A DNA stretch of 28,209 nucleotides from Fidelibacterota bacterium (GTDB taxonomy: Bacteria > Marinisomatota > Marinisomatia > Marinisomatales > UBA1611), in contig PBAR01000005.1 in the NCBI GenBank assembly GCA_002718285.1, positions 14,924-43,132 of the forward strand, read 5' to 3'. A model generated the notes under the pieces. That model did not search any database. It had not been told where the DNA came from and saw nothing but the letters and a program-made list of their open reading frames with translations. Each line of letters opens with the position of its first letter. The first letter of the stretch is position 1. The position numbers and the translations under genes are program-made. Below are positions 7,479 to 17,467 of this stretch, in pieces.

Positions 7479-8255
7479 TTAAGAATCCTTGGGTCTATAC
7501 AATACTCTATAACTAATACCTAATTTTTTCTTAATATTATTTCCAGCTTGATTTGCAGCTTTATTTGATGAATAACCTACAACACGTACTGCATGCAGCT
7601 TACGACCATTTGTTTCAACAGGTGTCACAATTACACTGTAACCAATTTGAGAAACCTGTAGTTTTAGACGCCTAGCATTAGTTTCACTACTAAATGCACC
7701 AATTTGTACTACATAATGTTTTTTCTCATTAGATCTTTGATTTAATGAAGCAACTTCTACCCTTCTATTTGAACCTTGATAATTATATTCAGATATATCT
7801 AATCCAGGAAACATACTTTTATACATGTAGATATAATACTTGGCAGAATCTTCCTCACCAGTTGCTTGGAAGCTACTAACCATTAGATCAATAACACGTT
7901 GCACATTAGGATAATTAGGAAACTGTGTTAAAACTTGGCTTAAATAGCTACTAGCTTGTGTATAAAGTCCCCTGGCATAAAAATATTCTCCAATCTTAAT
8001 TGCAGCATCGGGAGCATATTTAGATTCGGGGAATTTATCTAAAAGGGTACTATATTGTTCAAGCGCTTCCATACCATCCATCGTTAATAAAGCCTTAAGA
8101 TACATTACATCAGGATCATTAGGAAATTTAGAAACTAATTCAGGCAATTGCTCTCTTACACCAGAAATATTTCCTTCATGAAGTAATGAAATATACATAT
8201 CTATATTTTGAGGAAGAATAGCGATCGGCATTAAAGCGATGAATAATCTAAACAT
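7479..8255 (-). CDS. Exported TPR-like protein with C-terminal SPOR domain
   Basis: The 258-residue product starts with a likely signal peptide (MFRLFIALMPIAILPQ). TPR-like helices follow at about 20-150 (FPNDPDVMYLKALL, FPESKYAPDAAIKIGEYF), then a short linker. A SPOR domain at about 179-253 begins HYVVQIGAFSSETNARRL. SPOR domains bind glycan strands stripped of stem peptides, usually at division septa, so a periplasmic or outer-membrane role in cell-wall remodelling is likely. I chose the ATG at 8255, which overlaps the lapB-like stop by 8 nt and places the signal peptide at the N-terminus. An upstream start at 8288 would put 11 residues ahead of it. It is the last gene of the uxs-miaB-lapA-lapB run. 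Confidence 0.82.
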   Translation of the reverse strand: MFRLFIALMPIAILPQNIDMYISLLHEGNISGVREQLPELVSKFPNDPDVMYLKALLTMDGMEALEQYSTLLDKFPESKYAPDAAIKIGEYFYARGLYTQASSYLSQVLTQFPNYPNVQRVIDLMVSSFQATGEEDSAKYYIYMYKSMFPGLDISEYNYQGSNRRVEVASLNQRSNEKKHYVVQIGAFSSETNARRLKLQVSQIGYSVIVTPVETNGRKLHAVRVVGYSSNKAANQAGNNIKKKLGISYRVLYRPKDS

Positions 8256-9297
8256 TTTCTTTATTAGAAAGTATTTCCAATATAGCATCTATTTGATGAG
8301 CTAATTCTATAGGAGTGGAAGTTGACAGAGAAAGTTTTAATCTCATTAGCGCCCCTCGAACATCTGGATTTTTAGGACTTATCATTTCTTCGATCATATT
8401 GAGTGCAATTTGACTCTCTCCTTTTTCCTCAAGTACATTAGCTAAGTGGATTATTGCTTCAAAATTTTTTGGATCATTATCCAAAACCCTCCTATAGAAA
8501 TTTTCTACTTCGCTATAGCGACCAAGGTCAAAGAGTGCTTCCTCGATCCTCGAAAAAACTGTGAAAGCTTCTTTCGGTTCTTTTAAAGCATAAATTTCCC
8601 AATTATCTACAGCTTTAACAAGATCACGAGACTTCTCAAATATATTCCCTTTGTATTTGTATGGTAATCCAAATTCAGGTGCTCTTTTTACTGCTTTATC
8701 AAAATATGACAATGCTTCATTATGCTTTTCATCTTTCATACACTGAAGCCCTTTATAAACATCAAATCGTGCTAATTCATATCCCTCCTTGCTACTAGTT
8801 TGTTTTTCTAATTGTTTTACCAGTTGAGATGCTCTATCCCAGTCTTCAGTCTGTTCTGCAAGACTTAGTAGAAATTTTAATGCCCATTCATTTTTTTTAT
8901 TAATTCTAAGGATTTGTTCTCCCTCTCTCTTTGCGAGATCCAAATGTCTAAGCTTTTTATAATCCTTAGCAAGAGCTCGGTGAATATCAATCTGACTTTC
9001 ATCACTGAGATTTGGTCTAACTGTAAGAGATTGGTGAATTTTTGCGGCCTGTTCTGGATTATCTTCTCGAAAAATATTACCAAGTTGAATATACGCATTG
9101 ATGTGATCAGAGTCCTGCTTTACTACATCTCGTAACAGATTAATAGCCTTAACCTTATCTGCATTGACCATGGCATTTAAAGCTTCAGTATAAATATTAT
9201 CAGTTCTTGGTTTTTTTTGTGGTTTATAAAATAAATATATAATGCTCAATATCAATAAAATAAGAACCAATATAACTGGCAAAATATGAAAATTCAA
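8248..9297 (-). CDS. lapB: LapB/YciM-like TPR protein lacking the rubredoxin domain
   Basis: This 349-residue membrane-anchored TPR protein has an N-terminal membrane helix (about residues 5-24) followed by TPR repeats facing the cytoplasm. The segment around YIQLGNIFREDNPEQAAKIH and the following RPNLSDESQ match the LapB pattern, in which RxGexdkAirIHqnL and RPdL are typical. In E. coli LapB works with FtsH to control LpxC and thereby LPS synthesis. The C-terminal CxxC zinc/rubredoxin-like domain of E. coli LapB is missing: there is a single Cys in GLQCMK and the protein ends soon after the repeats. The start is TTG, two bases after the lapA stop; no ATG would preserve the membrane helix. 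Adjacency to a LapA-like gene supports the call. Confidence 0.75.
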   Translation of the reverse strand: MNFHILPVILVLILLILSIIYLFYKPQKKPRTDNIYTEALNAMVNADKVKAINLLRDVVKQDSDHINAYIQLGNIFREDNPEQAAKIHQSLTVRPNLSDESQIDIHRALAKDYKKLRHLDLAKREGEQILRINKKNEWALKFLLSLAEQTEDWDRASQLVKQLEKQTSSKEGYELARFDVYKGLQCMKDEKHNEALSYFDKAVKRAPEFGLPYKYKGNIFEKSRDLVKAVDNWEIYALKEPKEAFTVFSRIEEALFDLGRYSEVENFYRRVLDNDPKNFEAIIHLANVLEEKGESQIALNMIEEMISPKNPDVRGALMRLKLSLSTSTPIELAHQIDAILEILSNKENV

Positions 9298-9299
9298 TT

Positions 9300-9644
9300 T
9301 TAATAATCTCCGCCCTCAGTATCGTAGATCCCCTCATCAATTGCTACATTACGCAAATCATTTAATTCCTCTGTTAAGCGACGATTTTTCGATTGAAGGT
9401 TACGGATATCTGCTTTAGCTGAGAGAACAGAAAATACAGCTGATAGGTATCCAATAAATATTCCAACAGTCAACGCACCTAGCATGATCATTGATACTGA
9501 AGCTCGCTCATCTTTATCCGTTTTCGGATCATCTCTATATTCAGCAAAAATCAAATCTCCATCTACCCGAGAGTCATTTTCTGCAAGAAAATAGACCAGA
9601 CCAAGTACTAAAATAATCGAACCAAAAATTTTAATTAGTCTCAT
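9300..9644 (-). CDS. lapA: LapA-like (DUF1049) small membrane protein
   Basis: The 114-residue protein has two hydrophobic helices (about 4-20 and 51-73) separated by a charged loop. A predicted coiled coil follows (about 75-103: SKNRRLTEELNDLRN). This is the layout of LapA/YciS, the partner of LapB in LPS-assembly control. The inter-helix loop is acidic and lysine-rich and longer than in E. coli LapA. The call rests on topology, the AlTvGifiGyL-like second helix and the lapB-like gene starting 2 nt downstream. It begins 14 nt after miaB, so it is almost certainly in the same transcript. Confidence 0.75.
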   Translation of the reverse strand: MRLIKIFGSIILVLGLVYFLAENDSRVDGDLIFAEYRDDPKTDKDERASVSMIMLGALTVGIFIGYLSAVFSVLSAKADIRNLQSKNRRLTEELNDLRNVAIDEGIYDTEGGDY

Positions 9645-9658
9645 TCAAAGCAACCTTT

Positions 9659-10972
9659 TTACTCTTTAACCAAAGCTCCCCTCAAGCTAACGCCTGTACT
9701 ATCTGTAATTTCCACTTTAACCATATCCTTAATTTGCGCATCTTCTTTATCAAAAATAACCCATTTATTTGTGTCAGTTCTTCCAGCCCATTTATTCGTA
9801 GATTTTTTGGAATTTTTTTCTACTAAAACTATTTCATGCTTTCCTATAAGAGCATTATTTCGTTCCAAAGAATGCATTTTTTGTAATTCAATTACTTTTT
9901 CTAAACGTTCCTGTTTTTCAGTATCGTTGATATGATCTTCATATTCAGATGCTTTAGTTCCTCTTCTAGAAGAATATTTAAACATAAATGCAGAATCAAA
10001 TTTCACATTCTCCATTACCCTAATTGTATCCTGGAATTCTATATCTGTTTCTCCAGGAAAGCCTACAATAATATCAGTAGAAATACCAACTCCTGGAATA
10101 GTTTGACGAATATTATCAACCAAATTTAGAAAATATTTTCTAGTATACGTACGGTTCATCCTATTTAAAATTTTATCATTACCAGCCTGCAGTGGAAGAT
10201 GAATATTTTTGCAAATATTATCATTTGAAGCCATTACATCCAATAAATCATTTGTTATATCTTTAGGATGAGGAGATGTATACCTTATACGTTTTAAACT
10301 AGGAACTTGAGCAACCTTTTCTAAAAGCTGATGAAATTTATAACCATTATACTCATAAGAATTAACATTTTGTCCAAGCAATGTAACTTCAACAAACCCA
10401 TCTATTACTGCTTTCTTAGCCTCTTTAATTATACTTTCTGAATTTCGACTTCTCTCCCGACCTCTTGTAAAGGGTACAACACAAAATGTGCAGAATTTAT
10501 CACAACCTCGCATTATAGAAATCCAAGCATTGATTCCTTCCTGACGGCTAGGATAAAGGTTGTCATATACTTCGTAGCGAGATAACGTTGTATCTACTAC
10601 GCTGGATTGATCTATATGAACACGATTTAAAAGGTCTGGAAGTTTTCGATAAGAGTCGGGTCCAAGAACAATATCAACATATGGTTTTTTTTCTAACAGA
10701 TCATGCTTTAAACTTTGAGCCATGCAACCTAAGACTCCAATAATAATATTTCTCCTACTTTCTTTAATCTTACTATAACGTCCCAATTGAGAATGAACCT
10801 TTTGTTCCGCATGATCTCTTATAGCACAAGTATTAACAAAAATTGCATCTGCACTTTCCAGTTTTGAAGCAGGTTGGTAGCCAGCATCCATTAATAGAGT
10901 TTTTACCAATTCAGAATCTGCTAAATTCATTTGACAACCATAGGTATCTATAAAATAAGATTTATTCTCCAT
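9659..10972 (-). CDS. miaB: tRNA-2-methylthio-N6-dimethylallyladenosine synthase MiaB
   Basis: This radical-SAM methylthiotransferase adds a 2-methylthio group to i6A37 in tRNAs reading UNN codons. At 437 residues it is full length. The N-terminal UPF0004 domain supplies three cluster ligands: C13 (DTYGCQMN), C49 (NTCAIR) and C83 (LGCMAQ). The radical-SAM CxxxCxxC is C157, C161 and C164 (GCDKFCTFC). FTRGRERSR and STDIIVGFPGET are typical, and the C-terminal TRAM domain spans about 372-437. The DTYGCQMN start and the RDHAEQK segment fit MiaB rather than RimO or MtaB. The gene lies between uxs and lapA with spacings of 17 and 14 nt. Confidence 0.96.
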   Translation of the reverse strand: MENKSYFIDTYGCQMNLADSELVKTLLMDAGYQPASKLESADAIFVNTCAIRDHAEQKVHSQLGRYSKIKESRRNIIIGVLGCMAQSLKHDLLEKKPYVDIVLGPDSYRKLPDLLNRVHIDQSSVVDTTLSRYEVYDNLYPSRQEGINAWISIMRGCDKFCTFCVVPFTRGRERSRNSESIIKEAKKAVIDGFVEVTLLGQNVNSYEYNGYKFHQLLEKVAQVPSLKRIRYTSPHPKDITNDLLDVMASNDNICKNIHLPLQAGNDKILNRMNRTYTRKYFLNLVDNIRQTIPGVGISTDIIVGFPGETDIEFQDTIRVMENVKFDSAFMFKYSSRRGTKASEYEDHINDTEKQERLEKVIELQKMHSLERNNALIGKHEIVLVEKNSKKSTNKWAGRTDTNKWVIFDKEDAQIKDMVKVEITDSTGVSLRGALVKE

Positions 10973-10989
10973 ACAATTGAATTCTCACA

Positions 10990-11967
10990 CTACAGATTAA
11001 TATTAGATTTGTTTAAAACTTGATCAAAAAATTTGATAGTATGTTTTAATCCAGTATTAAGTTCGATTTTTGGTTTCCATTTAAGATGTTCTTTAGCTTG
11101 GGAAATATCAGGCTTCCGTTTTTGAGGATCATCAGCAGGCAATGGTAAATATTTGATTCCAGATGATGAATTAGTTATTTCGATAACTTTTTGAGCAAGT
11201 TCTTTAATTGTGAATTCGTTTGGATTTCCCAGATTAAAAGGACCTCTAATGCTTGGATTAGTATTCATGAACAGCAGAAAAGCATCAATCATATCACTAA
11301 CGTAACAGAATGAACGGCTCTGAAGACCATCCCCATTTATTGTAATATTTTCACCGCTTAATGCTTGAACAATAAAATTACTTACAACTCTACCATCATC
11401 AATAAGCATCTGCGGACCGTATGTATTAAATATTCGTGCCACCTTTATTTCCAAATCATATTGTCTCCAATAATCAAAAAATAATGTTTCCGCACATCGC
11501 TTTCCCTCATCATAGCAAGAGCGGACTCCTATAGGGTTTACATTACCCCAATAACCTTCTTCTTGTGGATGAATAGATGGATCTCCATAAATTTCAGAAG
11601 TAGAAGCTTGAAAAATCTTACATTTCAATCGTTTGGCTAATCCAAGCATATTTATTGTGCCATTCACACAAGTCTTTATAGTTTGAACAGGATCATGTTG
11701 ATAGTTAATTGGAGATGCAGGGCAGGCTAAGTTATAGATTTCATCTACTTCCAGATAAAGGGGAAATGTGATATCATGTCTAATTATTTCGAAATTAGGA
11801 CGTTTTAATAAATGCAAAATATTTTGTTTTGTAGAAGAATAAAAATTATCTACACAAATTACATCATGACCTTCATTTAAAAGTCTTTCACAAAGATGAG
11901 ACCCGAGGAAACCTCCACCTCCAGTAACCAAGACCCGTTTGGCAGAACCTTTCAGAGTATTGAACAT
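10990..11967 (-). CDS. UDP-glucuronate decarboxylase (UDP-xylose synthase)
   Basis: This 325-residue SDR enzyme converts UDP-glucuronate to UDP-xylose using bound NAD. The Rossmann motif GGGGFLG is at about 16-22. The family pattern is clear: [44 protein letters not shown] (Glu125) and YDEGKR (Tyr152, Lys156). The block ARIFNTYGP and the segment [15 protein letters not shown] follow. It gives pentose units for polysaccharide, glycoprotein or LPS. It heads the run leading into miaB, and a possible promoter lies in the 112 nt before it. Together with the GDP-mannose epimerase it suggests a complex surface glycan. Confidence 0.95.
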   Translation of the reverse strand: MFNTLKGSAKRVLVTGGGGFLGSHLCERLLNEGHDVICVDNFYSSTKQNILHLLKRPNFEIIRHDITFPLYLEVDEIYNLACPASPINYQHDPVQTIKTCVNGTINMLGLAKRLKCKIFQASTSEIYGDPSIHPQEEGYWGNVNPIGVRSCYDEGKRCAETLFFDYWRQYDLEIKVARIFNTYGPQMLIDDGRVVSNFIVQALSGENITINGDGLQSRSFCYVSDMIDAFLLFMNTNPSIRGPFNLGNPNEFTIKELAQKVIEITNSSSGIKYLPLPADDPQKRKPDISQAKEHLKWKPKIELNTGLKHTIKFFDQVLNKSNINL

Positions 11968-11986
11968 TTACTAAATATTCTTTTTA

Positions 11987-12015
11987 ACATTACATATATT
12001 GAATCTATTGTACAA
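11987..12015 (-). promoter_or_regulatory. Possible promoter for the uxs-miaB-lapAB run
   Basis: On the minus strand TTGTAC (12015-12010) and TAATGT (11992-11987) are separated by 17 bp, with the -10 about 20 nt before the uxs ATG. The -10 match is poor, so this is only a candidate. Confidence 0.28.
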
Positions 12016-12079
12016 TATCTAGCGATTAACATATCAAAAAGATATATCTATTACAAAAAATAATATAAATAATAAAATA

Positions 12080-13009
12080 TTATTTAGATGCGTCGGAGAA
12101 AAAATAATCTAAAGGATTCTGTGGTGTACCATAGAAATGAATCTCATAATGTAAATGTGGCGCAGTTGAACGGCCAGTGTTCCCTGTCAGTCCAATTACA
12201 TCTCCGCGTTTTACTTTTTGACCATGTTTAACATAAATCTTGGATAAATGGGCAAAAATAGTCGAATACCCATGTTTATGATTTAACTTAATATGGTTAC
12301 CAAATCCACCTACATAATAAGCTCGTTTTACTTCACCATCAGCTGGTGCATATACAGGATTACCTGTTGGTATTGTTATATCTTGTCCTTGGTGCAAACG
12401 TCGAACTCCATCAATAGGATCTTTCCTGTACCCATAGCTAGAATTTAAATAGCCCCCATCTACAGGACGGATTGACGGGATATGCTTAATGCGATCTATA
12501 TTTGATTTAACTTTTTCATAAATAGAGCTATAACTTGCTAACTCCAGATTAACATCCCTCGATAATTTTCCTAGATCCATTTCCAATACATTTAATTCTT
12601 TCATTACAACAGGAGCAAGATTATCAGTTAACAACTTATTTTCTAAACTATAACCCCCTATACCTAGCTTACGGATATCTTTATCAATTTCAGGCATTCC
12701 AGCGTATGTGCGTATCGCGATATCCTTCTCTTCAATATCTTTAATTTGTGCATTTATATCATCTAAACGCAGGCGAAGTATTTCTAAGTTAGCAGTAACA
12801 TTATTATAATTTGATTTGAATTCATCCAAACGTTTTTCATAAAGATACCTACTCAAAAAATCACCTGTTATAAATAAAAATCCCAATAATACAACAACAG
12901 TAACAATAGATAACGACAAAATTTGTGAGAAAGAGAAGTGCCACTGGCGCACTCCACTGGCCGACTCACGGTGCAATATATAATTGTTGGTTTGTAGAGG
13001 TTTTTTCAT
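12080..13009 (-). CDS. M23-family (LytM) murein endopeptidase, membrane-anchored
   Basis: This 309-residue zinc peptidase is predicted to cut peptidoglycan cross-links. There is one membrane helix (about residues 28-48), then a periplasmic coiled coil (about 58-100). The M23 domain (about 190-303) has metal ligands H206 and D210 in LHQGQD and H287 in HLHYE, with H254 (FAHLS) and H285 as catalytic histidines. All active-site residues are present, so it should be an active enzyme rather than an EnvC/NlpD-like activator. The architecture resembles M23 proteins widespread in FCB bacteria. It has its own promoter at 13036-13064 and lies upstream of the uxs run on the same strand, 112 nt away. Confidence 0.92.
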   Translation of the reverse strand: MKKPLQTNNYILHRESASGVRQWHFSFSQILSLSIVTVVVLLGFLFITGDFLSRYLYEKRLDEFKSNYNNVTANLEILRLRLDDINAQIKDIEEKDIAIRTYAGMPEIDKDIRKLGIGGYSLENKLLTDNLAPVVMKELNVLEMDLGKLSRDVNLELASYSSIYEKVKSNIDRIKHIPSIRPVDGGYLNSSYGYRKDPIDGVRRLHQGQDITIPTGNPVYAPADGEVKRAYYVGGFGNHIKLNHKHGYSTIFAHLSKIYVKHGQKVKRGDVIGLTGNTGRSTAPHLHYEIHFYGTPQNPLDYFFSDASK

Positions 13010-13035
13010 GTCCGCTAATTCCCTTACAGATCCAG

Positions 13036-13064
13036 ATTTTACACTAAAATTGGTTTTATGCCAA
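13036..13064 (-). promoter_or_regulatory. Sigma70-type promoter of the M23 peptidase gene
   Basis: On the minus strand TTGGCA (13064-13059) and TAAAAT (13041-13036) are separated by exactly 17 bp; each hexamer differs from consensus by one base. The predicted start of transcription is near 13029, which gives a leader of about 20 nt before the ATG at 13009. Confidence 0.6.
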
Positions 13065-13106
13065 AGGAATTATGTAATTATGTAAATAATACATTAAATC
13101 ATTAAA

Positions 13107-13523
13107 TTAAAAATAATTTTCAGAATCTGATTCAGTATCTTCTAATGGAGATATATTATCTTTATTATTTAACTCCAAATCATCTAGACCATATTCTTTT
13201 TTCACAGCTTCTATTTCATCATCTTTTTTCGTAATAGATTCAGAAAGCTTATCTATTTTACTTACAATTTCAAAAAATTCTGAATGGCCAGAAAAAGTTG
13301 CCATATGATCATTTTTTGTATGTGAGTAAGCTAAACGACCTAAATCTTCATAGCAATGATCTATATCCCTTTGTAATTGCATTATTTCAAATTTAATTTT
13401 TGAAATACGGGTTAATTCTTCCGTCTTAGACATAGCTACTCTGCTCATTTCTTCAGCTTTCTCAACAGCAGAACTTCCCCAATCTTTCATGTTATCTTTT
13501 AAATCTTCCCAAAGCTTTGACAT
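13107..13523 (-). CDS. Small soluble coiled-coil protein, function unknown
   Basis: I do not recognise this 138-residue protein. It lacks a signal peptide and membrane segment. Residues 1-60 are amphipathic and helical (KLWEDLKDNMKDWGSSAVEK), and 85-112 form another charged helix (KIDKLSESITKKDDEIEAVK). The C-terminal 25 residues are acidic and probably disordered. The region QLQRDIDHCYEDLGRLAY recalls small bacterial proteins with a helical hairpin and an lgrlay motif that are often annotated only as hypothetical. It sits 86 nt after serA and about 97 nt before the M23 gene on the same strand. The next gene has its own promoter, so no functional link should be assumed. Confidence 0.75.
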   Translation of the reverse strand: MSKLWEDLKDNMKDWGSSAVEKAEEMSRVAMSKTEELTRISKIKFEIMQLQRDIDHCYEDLGRLAYSHTKNDHMATFSGHSEFFEIVSKIDKLSESITKKDDEIEAVKKEYGLDDLELNNKDNISPLEDTESDSENYF

Positions 13524-13609
13524 ATTTTTTTTATTTATAATATAATCGTATTGAACTTTTTATTACTATAAAGTTACGATAAATCAACAGAAAATAAGCG
13601 TTTTGTTAA

Positions 13610-15187
13610 TCACGAAACACGAATTTGTTTAATTGATCTAATATGATCTATTCTACTTAAAGCATTTAATTGTTGCTCAGATAGTTCATTATCAACCCTT
13701 ACTACTGCAAATGCCATGCCGTTTCCACCCGAGCGACTAAGTAAATAAGCTGCAATATTAATATTTTCTGAACCCAGAAATGAGCCTACATGACCAATGA
13801 CACCAGGCATATCCTTATTCTCTATGAAAAGCATTGTTCCATGCAGTTTAACCTCCATTTCATAATTATTTACCTTTACAAGTCTTGGACGGTCTTTATC
13901 AAATATACTTCCGTCTAAATATTGCTTTTTTCCTTTAGCAATTACACTAGTAGATATCAAATTTGTATAATTAGTATCATTATTCGTGTACTTTATAGCA
14001 ATGTTAATACCGAGATCTTTTGCAATTGTTTCGGCATTAATATAGTTTATACGATCTGGAACACGCTTTTCAAGTAAACCCTTCAGAAATGATAATAATA
14101 ATGGTCTAGTTTCTTCTAAGATACCAGAGCATTGTATATTTACATCATAAATAGGAACATGGTTAATCTGAGCATGTAATTGACCTAATATTTCAGATAA
14201 TTCAACATAGGGTTTTATTTCCTTTAATATTGAAAAATCAGAAGCACGAAGATTTACAGCACTTACAACTTTTTCATTGATTAGATAGTCGCGAATCTGA
14301 GAACAGATTGCCCTACTTACTCCTTCCTTTGCTTCCTGAGTAGATGCACCTAGATGCGGAGTCAAAAGAACGTTGGGCAAACCCACAAGGGGATGAGTAT
14401 TATCAATTGGTTCTGATTCAAATACATCAATTGCAGCCCCTGAAATTTTATTTTCGATAAGGATTTTAGCAAGATCTTTTTCATTAACTATGCCTCCTCT
14501 CGAAACATTAATAATCCTGGAATTTCGTTTCATTTTTGAGAGGCGATCATAATTAAAAAGATCTTTTGTTGTATTAGTTGCAGGAACATGGATTGTAATA
14601 TAATCAGCAATCCCCGTTAATTTATCCAAGTCTACAATTTTCACTTCATCTTCATTAAATTGCCCTTGGTCTAAATAAGGATCGTACCCTATTATTTCCA
14701 TTCCGAAAGATAGGCAACGCTCCATAACTTGCTGTCCTATCTTACCCAATCCTACTATACCCAAGGTTTTATTTTTTAATTCTGTACCCACCAATTTGTG
14801 TCTTTCCCAATGACCTTTTTCCAAACCAATGTGACCAATATGAATATTGCGGGATATGGCCAAGATCAATGCAATAGTATGTTCTGCTGCAGAAATAGTA
14901 TTCACATCGGGAGTATTCATTACTACAACCCCGTTGCGTGTAGCAGCATTAATATTAATATTATCAATCCCCACGCCAGCTCTACCAATGACCACTAATT
15001 CTTTAGCTAGCTTAATTGCTTCAGCAGAAATTTTTGTACCACTTCGCACAACCCAAGCTTGAACTTTTCTAGCAGCCTGAGTTTTTTCTTCCAAATTTGC
15101 TTCTGGCAAATAAACCACATCAAGCTTGGCTTTTTTAAGTATAGATAGTCCTGCTTTTGTTATTGGATCAGAAACTAAAACCTTCAT
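13610..15187 (-). CDS. serA: D-3-phosphoglycerate dehydrogenase (long form with ASB and ACT domains)
   Basis: This enzyme oxidises 3-phosphoglycerate to 3-phosphohydroxypyruvate, the first step of serine synthesis. The 525-residue length is typical of the long, serine-regulated type. The substrate-binding domain includes RSGTKIS and GRAGVGIDNI. The NAD-binding motif is GLGKIG at about 146-151. Catalytic-region blocks are NVSRGGIVNE, IDVFESEP and TPHLGASTQEA (His). The ASB domain follows (about 310-445), then a C-terminal ACT domain (about 453-525: DMPGVIGHVGSFLG) that would bind serine for feedback inhibition. It starts 21 nt after the aconitase stop, so the two are probably co-transcribed. 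Serine is also the precursor on tRNA-Sec, but that link is only background. Confidence 0.96.
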   Translation of the reverse strand: MKVLVSDPITKAGLSILKKAKLDVVYLPEANLEEKTQAARKVQAWVVRSGTKISAEAIKLAKELVVIGRAGVGIDNININAATRNGVVVMNTPDVNTISAAEHTIALILAISRNIHIGHIGLEKGHWERHKLVGTELKNKTLGIVGLGKIGQQVMERCLSFGMEIIGYDPYLDQGQFNEDEVKIVDLDKLTGIADYITIHVPATNTTKDLFNYDRLSKMKRNSRIINVSRGGIVNEKDLAKILIENKISGAAIDVFESEPIDNTHPLVGLPNVLLTPHLGASTQEAKEGVSRAICSQIRDYLINEKVVSAVNLRASDFSILKEIKPYVELSEILGQLHAQINHVPIYDVNIQCSGILEETRPLLLSFLKGLLEKRVPDRINYINAETIAKDLGINIAIKYTNNDTNYTNLISTSVIAKGKKQYLDGSIFDKDRPRLVKVNNYEMEVKLHGTMLFIENKDMPGVIGHVGSFLGSENINIAAYLLSRSGGNGMAFAVVRVDNELSEQQLNALSRIDHIRSIKQIRVS

Positions 15188-15208
15188 TTCTAATTAGAGT
15201 AATAGGAG

Positions 15209-17467
15209 TTATTGCTGAGAACGAATAAGATTAATAGCAGATCCTGCTCTAAACCATTCAATCTGAGCTTTATTATAAGTATGTTTACACTTAATAGTTT
15301 CAGATGATCCATCTATATGCATAATATTAATTGTAAGTGGATTACCAGGCGAGAAATTATTAAGATCAATCAGAGAAAAAGTATCATCTTCCTCAATTAT
15401 ATTATAATCTGATTTATTTAGAAAAGTTAATGCCAGCATCCCTTGTTTTTTTAAATTCGTCTCATGAATTCGGGCAAATGAGCGTACCAAGATTACCTTG
15501 ACACCTAAATGTCTAGGCTCCATAGCCGCATGTTCTCTGGATGACCCTTCTCCATAATTTTCATCGCCAACCACAATAGTAGGAATCTGAAATTTTTTAT
15601 AGGATCTTTGCACCTCTGGTACTGGACCATATTCTCCTGTCGATTGATTTTTAACATAATTTGTTTGATTATTAAAATAATTTACCGCTCCAGTAAGCAT
15701 ATTTTCTGATATATTATCTAAATGTCCTCGAAATCGAAGCCAAGGTCCTGCCATTGAAATATGATCAGTAGTACATTTCCCCTTTGCTTTAATAAGTAGT
15801 TTTATTCCTTGAATGTTTTTACCATCCCATGGATCAAAAGGAACTAATAATTGAAGTCTATCTGATTTTGGATTTATTCTAATTTTAATTTTATGACTAT
15901 TTAATGAAGGTTTTTTATATCCCAGATCTTGAACAGCAAATCCATCTACAGGTAATTCAACCCCATTGGGCGGCTCTAAATATATTTTTTCACCATGTTT
16001 ATTCACCAAATAATCAGATCTTGGATCAAAGGTTAAATCTCCAGCAATAGCTAAAGCAGTTACCAATTCCGGTGAACCAACAAAAGCATGAGTGTTTGGA
16101 TTTCCATCCGCTCTTTTAGAAAAATTACGGTTAAAAGAGTGAACAATTGTATTTTTTCGTTCGCTCTTAGAACCAGTACGGTCCCATTGTCCAATGCATG
16201 GTCCGCATGCATTAGCGTAAACATTGGCACCTAGTTTTTCAAAAATATTAATAAATCCATCCCTCTCAATTGTATAACGCACCTGCTCAGATCCAGGTGT
16301 AATAGTAAATTTAGCCTTGGTAGTAAGTCCTTTTTCAACCGCCTGCCTAGCAATAGAAGCAGATCTAGAGATATCTTCATAAGATGAGTTGGTACAGGAG
16401 CCTATCAAACCGACCTCTACATCTTTTGGCCAACAATTTTTCTCTGCAGAAATTTTCATTTCATTAATTGGCGTAGCTATATCTGGAGTAAATGGACCAT
16501 TTAAGTGTGGTTCCAATTCACTTAGATTAATTTCTATAATATCATCATAATATTTTTCTGGATTATTATAAATTTCATCATCAGCACGAAGATATTTGAC
16601 CATATTATCAGCTAAATCTGCCACTGCACTTCTTCCAGTTGCATGCAAATAATTAGACATATTTCCATCATAGGGAAAAATCGATGAGGTAGCACCAATT
16701 TCTGCTCCCATATTACAAATCGTCCCTTTTCCAGTGCAAGAAAGATGTTCCGCTCCAAGGCCAAAATATTCTATGATTGCACCCGTTCCACCTTTTGCGG
16801 TAAGAATTCCAGCTAATTTTAAAATAATATCCTTAGAAGAAGTCCAACCATTCAATCTCCCATCAAGTTTAACACCTATAAGTTTTGGAAACATTAATTC
16901 CCAAGGCATTCCAGCCATTACATCTACTGCATCTGCACCGCCTACACCTATAGCTAGCATACCCAGACCACCAGCGTTGACAGTATGGCTATCAGTACCA
17001 ATCATCAGACCGCCAGGAAATGCATAATTTTCAAGCACTACCTGATGAATTATACCAGCCCCAGGTTTCCAAAAACCGATGCCATACTTATTTGATACCG
17101 ATTCAAGAAATTCATATACTTCGCTATTCTCATCTTTTGCTCTAGAAAGATCACTACTAGCATCTTTCCTAGCCTGTATAAGATGATCACAATGTACACT
17201 TGATGGGACTGCAACCTCTGCTTTTCCAGCCATCATAAACTGTAATAAAGCCATTTGAGCAGTAGCATCTTGCATAGCAACCCTGTCTGGAGAAAATTCC
17301 ACATAAGATACCCCTCTTTTATATATCTGATCAGTAAATTTATGATGTAAATGTGTATAAAGGATCTTTTCTGCAAGGGTTAAAGGCGATTTTGCACAAT
17401 CCCTAGCAATATCAATCCTTTTAGCCATATCAGCATATACATTTTTAATCATTCCTAAGTCAAACAT
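15209..17467 (-). CDS. Aconitate hydratase, mitochondrial type
   Basis: This enzyme interconverts citrate and isocitrate in the TCA cycle using a 4Fe-4S cluster. At 752 residues it matches the mitochondrial-type aconitases, shorter than bacterial AcnA (about 890) and AcnB (about 860). Cluster ligands are C358 in GSCTNSS and C421/C424 in CGPCIG, with the same 63- and 3-residue spacing as the mammalian enzyme. Substrate-site blocks include [22 protein letters not shown] and the swivel-domain [10 protein letters not shown] and [10 protein letters not shown]. It begins 21 nt upstream of serA on the same strand and is divergent from the PorU-like gene. A TATAAT at 17493-17488 could be its -10, but no matching -35 was seen. 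Confidence 0.97.
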   Translation of the reverse strand: MFDLGMIKNVYADMAKRIDIARDCAKSPLTLAEKILYTHLHHKFTDQIYKRGVSYVEFSPDRVAMQDATAQMALLQFMMAGKAEVAVPSSVHCDHLIQARKDASSDLSRAKDENSEVYEFLESVSNKYGIGFWKPGAGIIHQVVLENYAFPGGLMIGTDSHTVNAGGLGMLAIGVGGADAVDVMAGMPWELMFPKLIGVKLDGRLNGWTSSKDIILKLAGILTAKGGTGAIIEYFGLGAEHLSCTGKGTICNMGAEIGATSSIFPYDGNMSNYLHATGRSAVADLADNMVKYLRADDEIYNNPEKYYDDIIEINLSELEPHLNGPFTPDIATPINEMKISAEKNCWPKDVEVGLIGSCTNSSYEDISRSASIARQAVEKGLTTKAKFTITPGSEQVRYTIERDGFINIFEKLGANVYANACGPCIGQWDRTGSKSERKNTIVHSFNRNFSKRADGNPNTHAFVGSPELVTALAIAGDLTFDPRSDYLVNKHGEKIYLEPPNGVELPVDGFAVQDLGYKKPSLNSHKIKIRINPKSDRLQLLVPFDPWDGKNIQGIKLLIKAKGKCTTDHISMAGPWLRFRGHLDNISENMLTGAVNYFNNQTNYVKNQSTGEYGPVPEVQRSYKKFQIPTIVVGDENYGEGSSREHAAMEPRHLGVKVILVRSFARIHETNLKKQGMLALTFLNKSDYNIIEEDDTFSLIDLNNFSPGNPLTINIMHIDGSSETIKCKHTYNKAQIEWFRAGSAINLIRSQQ

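Noticed and set aside
7320..7480. Integration site or mobile element at the tRNA-Sec gene
   Set aside because: No integrase, no direct repeat of the tRNA 3' end and no foreign-looking genes were seen nearby.
12061..12085. AT-only inverted repeat at the end of the M23 gene
   Set aside because: A stem made only of A-T pairs in AT-rich DNA is expected by chance and is too weak for a terminator call.
16734..17027. Open frame antisense to the aconitase gene
   Set aside because: It is a shadow of a highly conserved gene, with no family resemblance.
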